Positions 62,353 to 64,000 of a stretch of DNA of 64,000 nucleotides are shown here, piece by piece. A model generated the notes under the pieces. The model saw only the letters and a program-made list of their open reading frames with translations. It was not told the DNA's origin and ran no database searches. The position numbers and the translations under genes are program-made. Origin of the DNA: Planctomycetaceae bacterium (GTDB lineage: Bacteria > Planctomycetota > UBA1135 > GCA-002686595); contig WYBT01000062.1 in NCBI GenBank assembly GCA_011525785.1, forward strand, positions 124,001 through 188,000, read 5' to 3'. The first letter of the stretch is position 1. The number at the start of each line of letters is the position of its first letter.

Positions 62353-63255
62353 ATGCCCGAACTGCCCGAGGTCGAGACCGTCGCGCGCCTGATCCGGCCG
62401 CACCTGATCGGCCGCACGATCGAGGCTTGCGACGTGCGCTGGGCGCGCACGGTCGGCGGCCGCGTCGCGAGCTTCGAGAGCGCGGTCGTCGGCGCGCGCA
62501 TCGAGTGCGTCGAGCGGCGCGCGAAGTACCTCGTGTTCGAGCTCTCGCGCGGCGGCCGGCCGGCGGGCGCGCTGCTCGGCCACCTGCGCATGACCGGGCG
62601 CATGCACGTCGAGGACGCCGCCTGGGACCCGGGCAAGTTCGCCAAGGTGCGTCTGGAGCTCGACGACGGCCGCGCGTTCCACTTCATCGACGTGCGCAAG
62701 TTCGGGCGGCTGGAGTTCACCGCCGACGCACGCGCCGCGCTCGGCGAGCTCGGCCCCGAGCCGCTGGGCGACTCGTTCACGCCGCAGTGGCTGTTCGACG
62801 CGCTGCGTTCGCGCTCGCGCGCGCTCAAGCCGCTCTTGCTCGATCAGACCTTCCTCGCGGGCCTGGGCAACATCTACGTCGACGAGTCGCTGTTCCGCGC
62901 ACACTTGCACCCGCTCGCGAACTCGCGCCGCGTTCCGCGCGAGCGGGCCGACGCGTTGTGGCGCGAGATCCGCGCGACCTTGAGCGAGGCCATCGAGCGC
63001 GAAGGCTCGAGCTTCGACACCTTCTACCGCACGCCCGAAGGCAACCCCGGCGGCTACCAGGACCAGTTCAAGGTCTACGGGCGCGAGGGGCGGCCGTGTG
63101 TCGTGTGCGCGACGCCCGTTCGAAGGCTGGTCGTCGGCCAGCGCGGCACGCACGTCTGTCCGCGCTGTCAACCCGCGCCGCGCCGCGCGATGTCCGGCGC
63201 GGCGAAGTCAGCTCGCGCGAGCTCAGCCCGCGCGCTTGCGCCACAGCGCCGCTAG
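62353..63255 (+). CDS. mutM: Formamidopyrimidine-DNA glycosylase (Fpg/MutM)
   Basis: The 300-residue protein removes oxidised purines (8-oxoG, FapyG) and cuts the abasic site. It has the catalytic Pro2 and Glu3 in MPELPEVETV, Lys58 in RRAKYLVFEL, HLRMTGRM, the H2TH region (FLAGLGNIYVDESLFRAHLHPL) and a C-terminal zinc finger (CVVC....VVGQRGTHVCPRC). The start ATG 62353 is fixed by the family N terminus, which must expose Pro. A basic C-terminal tail of ~30 residues extends past the zinc finger and overlaps the next gene by 33 bp. Confidence 0.93.
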   Translation: MPELPEVETVARLIRPHLIGRTIEACDVRWARTVGGRVASFESAVVGARIECVERRAKYLVFELSRGGRPAGALLGHLRMTGRMHVEDAAWDPGKFAKVRLELDDGRAFHFIDVRKFGRLEFTADARAALGELGPEPLGDSFTPQWLFDALRSRSRALKPLLLDQTFLAGLGNIYVDESLFRAHLHPLANSRRVPRERADALWREIRATLSEAIEREGSSFDTFYRTPEGNPGGYQDQFKVYGREGRPCVVCATPVRRLVVGQRGTHVCPRCQPAPRRAMSGAAKSARASSARALAPQRR

Positions 63256-63696
63256 TTCGGGCACGCCCGGCCACTGCTCGGCGCACAGCGCGAGGTACAA
63301 GGTCACGTCCTGCGGATCGAACTTGCCGTCGAGCTCCGCCACGGCCGCCTCGAGCTTGGCCGGATCGGGCTTGTTGTTGTCGAGGTCGTTGAGCATGCCT
63401 TCCTCGTGCTTGACGCCCGTGGCCTCGAGGAAGCCCGTCACCAGCTCGCGGTGCTTGGCGATCAGGTACGCGCCGAACAGCTCGTAGCACAACTGGCTGT
63501 TGTGCTTGGCGTGCAGCATCCCGCGCGCCTTCTTCGCGCGCTGCGCCATCGGCACGCCGCGGATCGCCTGCGGTCGGTACTTGAGGAGCTTCGCCACCTC
63601 GGCATCGAGCGGGCCGAAGCCGTGTTGCGCGAGGGACTCGTAGATGGCGACGAAGCGCTCGTCGGAGAGGCGTTGCAGTTGTTCGTAGACGGACAT
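63223..63696 (-). CDS. Unknown soluble protein, tail-to-tail with Fpg
   Basis: The 157-residue acidic, helical protein has no signal peptide: MSVYEQLQRLSDERFVAIYESLAQHGFGPLDAEVAKLLKYRPQAIRGVPMAQRAKKARGML.AKHNSQLCYELFGAYLIAKHRELVTGFLEATGVKHEEGML. It has the look of a conserved uncharacterised family (the HN.QLCYELFGAYLI segment is strongly patterned), but I cannot name it. It overlaps the 3' end of the Fpg gene by 33 bp on the opposite strand. Confidence 0.7.
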   Translation of the reverse strand: MSVYEQLQRLSDERFVAIYESLAQHGFGPLDAEVAKLLKYRPQAIRGVPMAQRAKKARGMLHAKHNSQLCYELFGAYLIAKHRELVTGFLEATGVKHEEGMLNDLDNNKPDPAKLEAAVAELDGKFDPQDVTLYLALCAEQWPGVPELAALWRKRAG

Positions 63697-63773
63697 GTGG
63701 GGCGTTCCGCGCGGTTTGCGGGGGGCAAGAGTCTATCGGCGCGCATTCGCGCCGTCAGGTCGGCGCGCCCGCG

Positions 63774-64000
63774 TCAGCGCGCGAGGATCTCGGCGGTCGA
63801 GCGCACGCGCCCCAGCCAGCGCAGCGAAGAGCGCACGGCGAGCGCCAGCAGCAGCCAGGGCGTCGCGAAGGCGAGCCAGGCGAGCGCGGGCCCGAGCGGC
63901 GCGGAGCGCACGCGCATCCACAGCTCCGAGTCCGGCCCGAGCGCCGCGGAGAGCGCGACCAGCGCACACGACGCCAGGGTGAGCGCGGCGAAGGCCCGCT
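63774..64000 (-). CDS. Membrane protein, C-terminal part (start outside window)
   Basis: A minus-strand frame open to the right edge ends in TGA at 63774-63776. The 75 visible residues contain two hydrophobic segments (ALTLASCALVALSAALG, GPALAWLAFATPWLLLALAVR) and a basic end (WLGRVRSTAEILAR). Codon use is GC3-rich and coding-like. The family cannot be told from this fragment. Confidence 0.55.
   Translation of the reverse strand, partial: RAFAALTLASCALVALSAALGPDSELWMRVRSAPLGPALAWLAFATPWLLLALAVRSSLRWLGRVRSTAEILAR

Overview
The window is high-GC (roughly 70%), densely coding bacterial DNA. It carries two Ser/Thr kinases fused to formylglycine-generating-enzyme-like (FGE) domains, an ECF sigma factor fused to a membrane anchor and a large exported tail, and six large secreted proteins sharing one cysteine-containing domain, C-terminal in five of them (core resembling FYGFAP..PFQGG..LCV....QYWxRDP..S..TGLT). 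That combination points to Planctomycetota, probably one of the deep, non-model lineages; this is inference from gene content, since no rRNA or ribosomal protein gene is present.

Layout. 1-6.5 kb: end of a secreted protein, kinase-FGE fusion 1 and a P-domain secreted protein. 6.7-13.8 kb: a molybdopterin oxidoreductase and its fused FeS/NrfD membrane partner, split by an ASCH protein, an EEP-family hydrolase and a membrane protein interrupted by a stop codon. 14-20 kb: a GntR/YtrA-type operon (regulator, ABC ATPase, two paralogous permeases) with an 8-bp-arm inverted repeat at the regulator start. 20.5-23.1 kb: a beta-propeller-like secreted protein. 23.3-25.9 kb: an overlapping SsuABC/NrtABC-like ABC operon whose binding-protein gene has an in-frame TGA in a Cys motif, followed by a hairpin with bacterial SECIS-like geometry. 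26-31 kb: formyltransferase, ACP, ketosynthase III, an unknown protein, GNAT and FemAB-like genes, then a hidden small Cys-rich secreted protein. 32-38 kb: an FG-GAP protein broken by a TAG, kinase-FGE fusion 2 and another secreted repeat protein. 38.7-45 kb: a STAND/TPR NTPase, an AAA/DUF4143 ATPase with a palindrome at its start and relics of further copies, and a lipoprotein. 45-48 kb: PACE efflux protein, erythromycin-esterase-like protein and a pseudogene fragment. 48-55 kb: membrane-anchored sigma factor, a second ECF sigma factor and a beta-helix secreted protein. 55-64 kb: vanadium-haloperoxidase-like lipoprotein, a TM protein, a histidine kinase/NtrC pair with a porin-like gene behind a -24/-12 promoter match, DUF983, Fpg and two unknown genes.

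A roughly 105-bp MITE-like element with 38-39-bp inverted arms occurs at two intergenic loci (29.65-29.83 kb and 36.41-36.63 kb) and fills each gap almost exactly.

The strongest candidate for new biology is the UGA-containing ABC binding protein. The main caution is that two other genes in the window carry single in-frame stops (TGA at 11874, TAG at 33166), so point mutation or consensus error is a live alternative.
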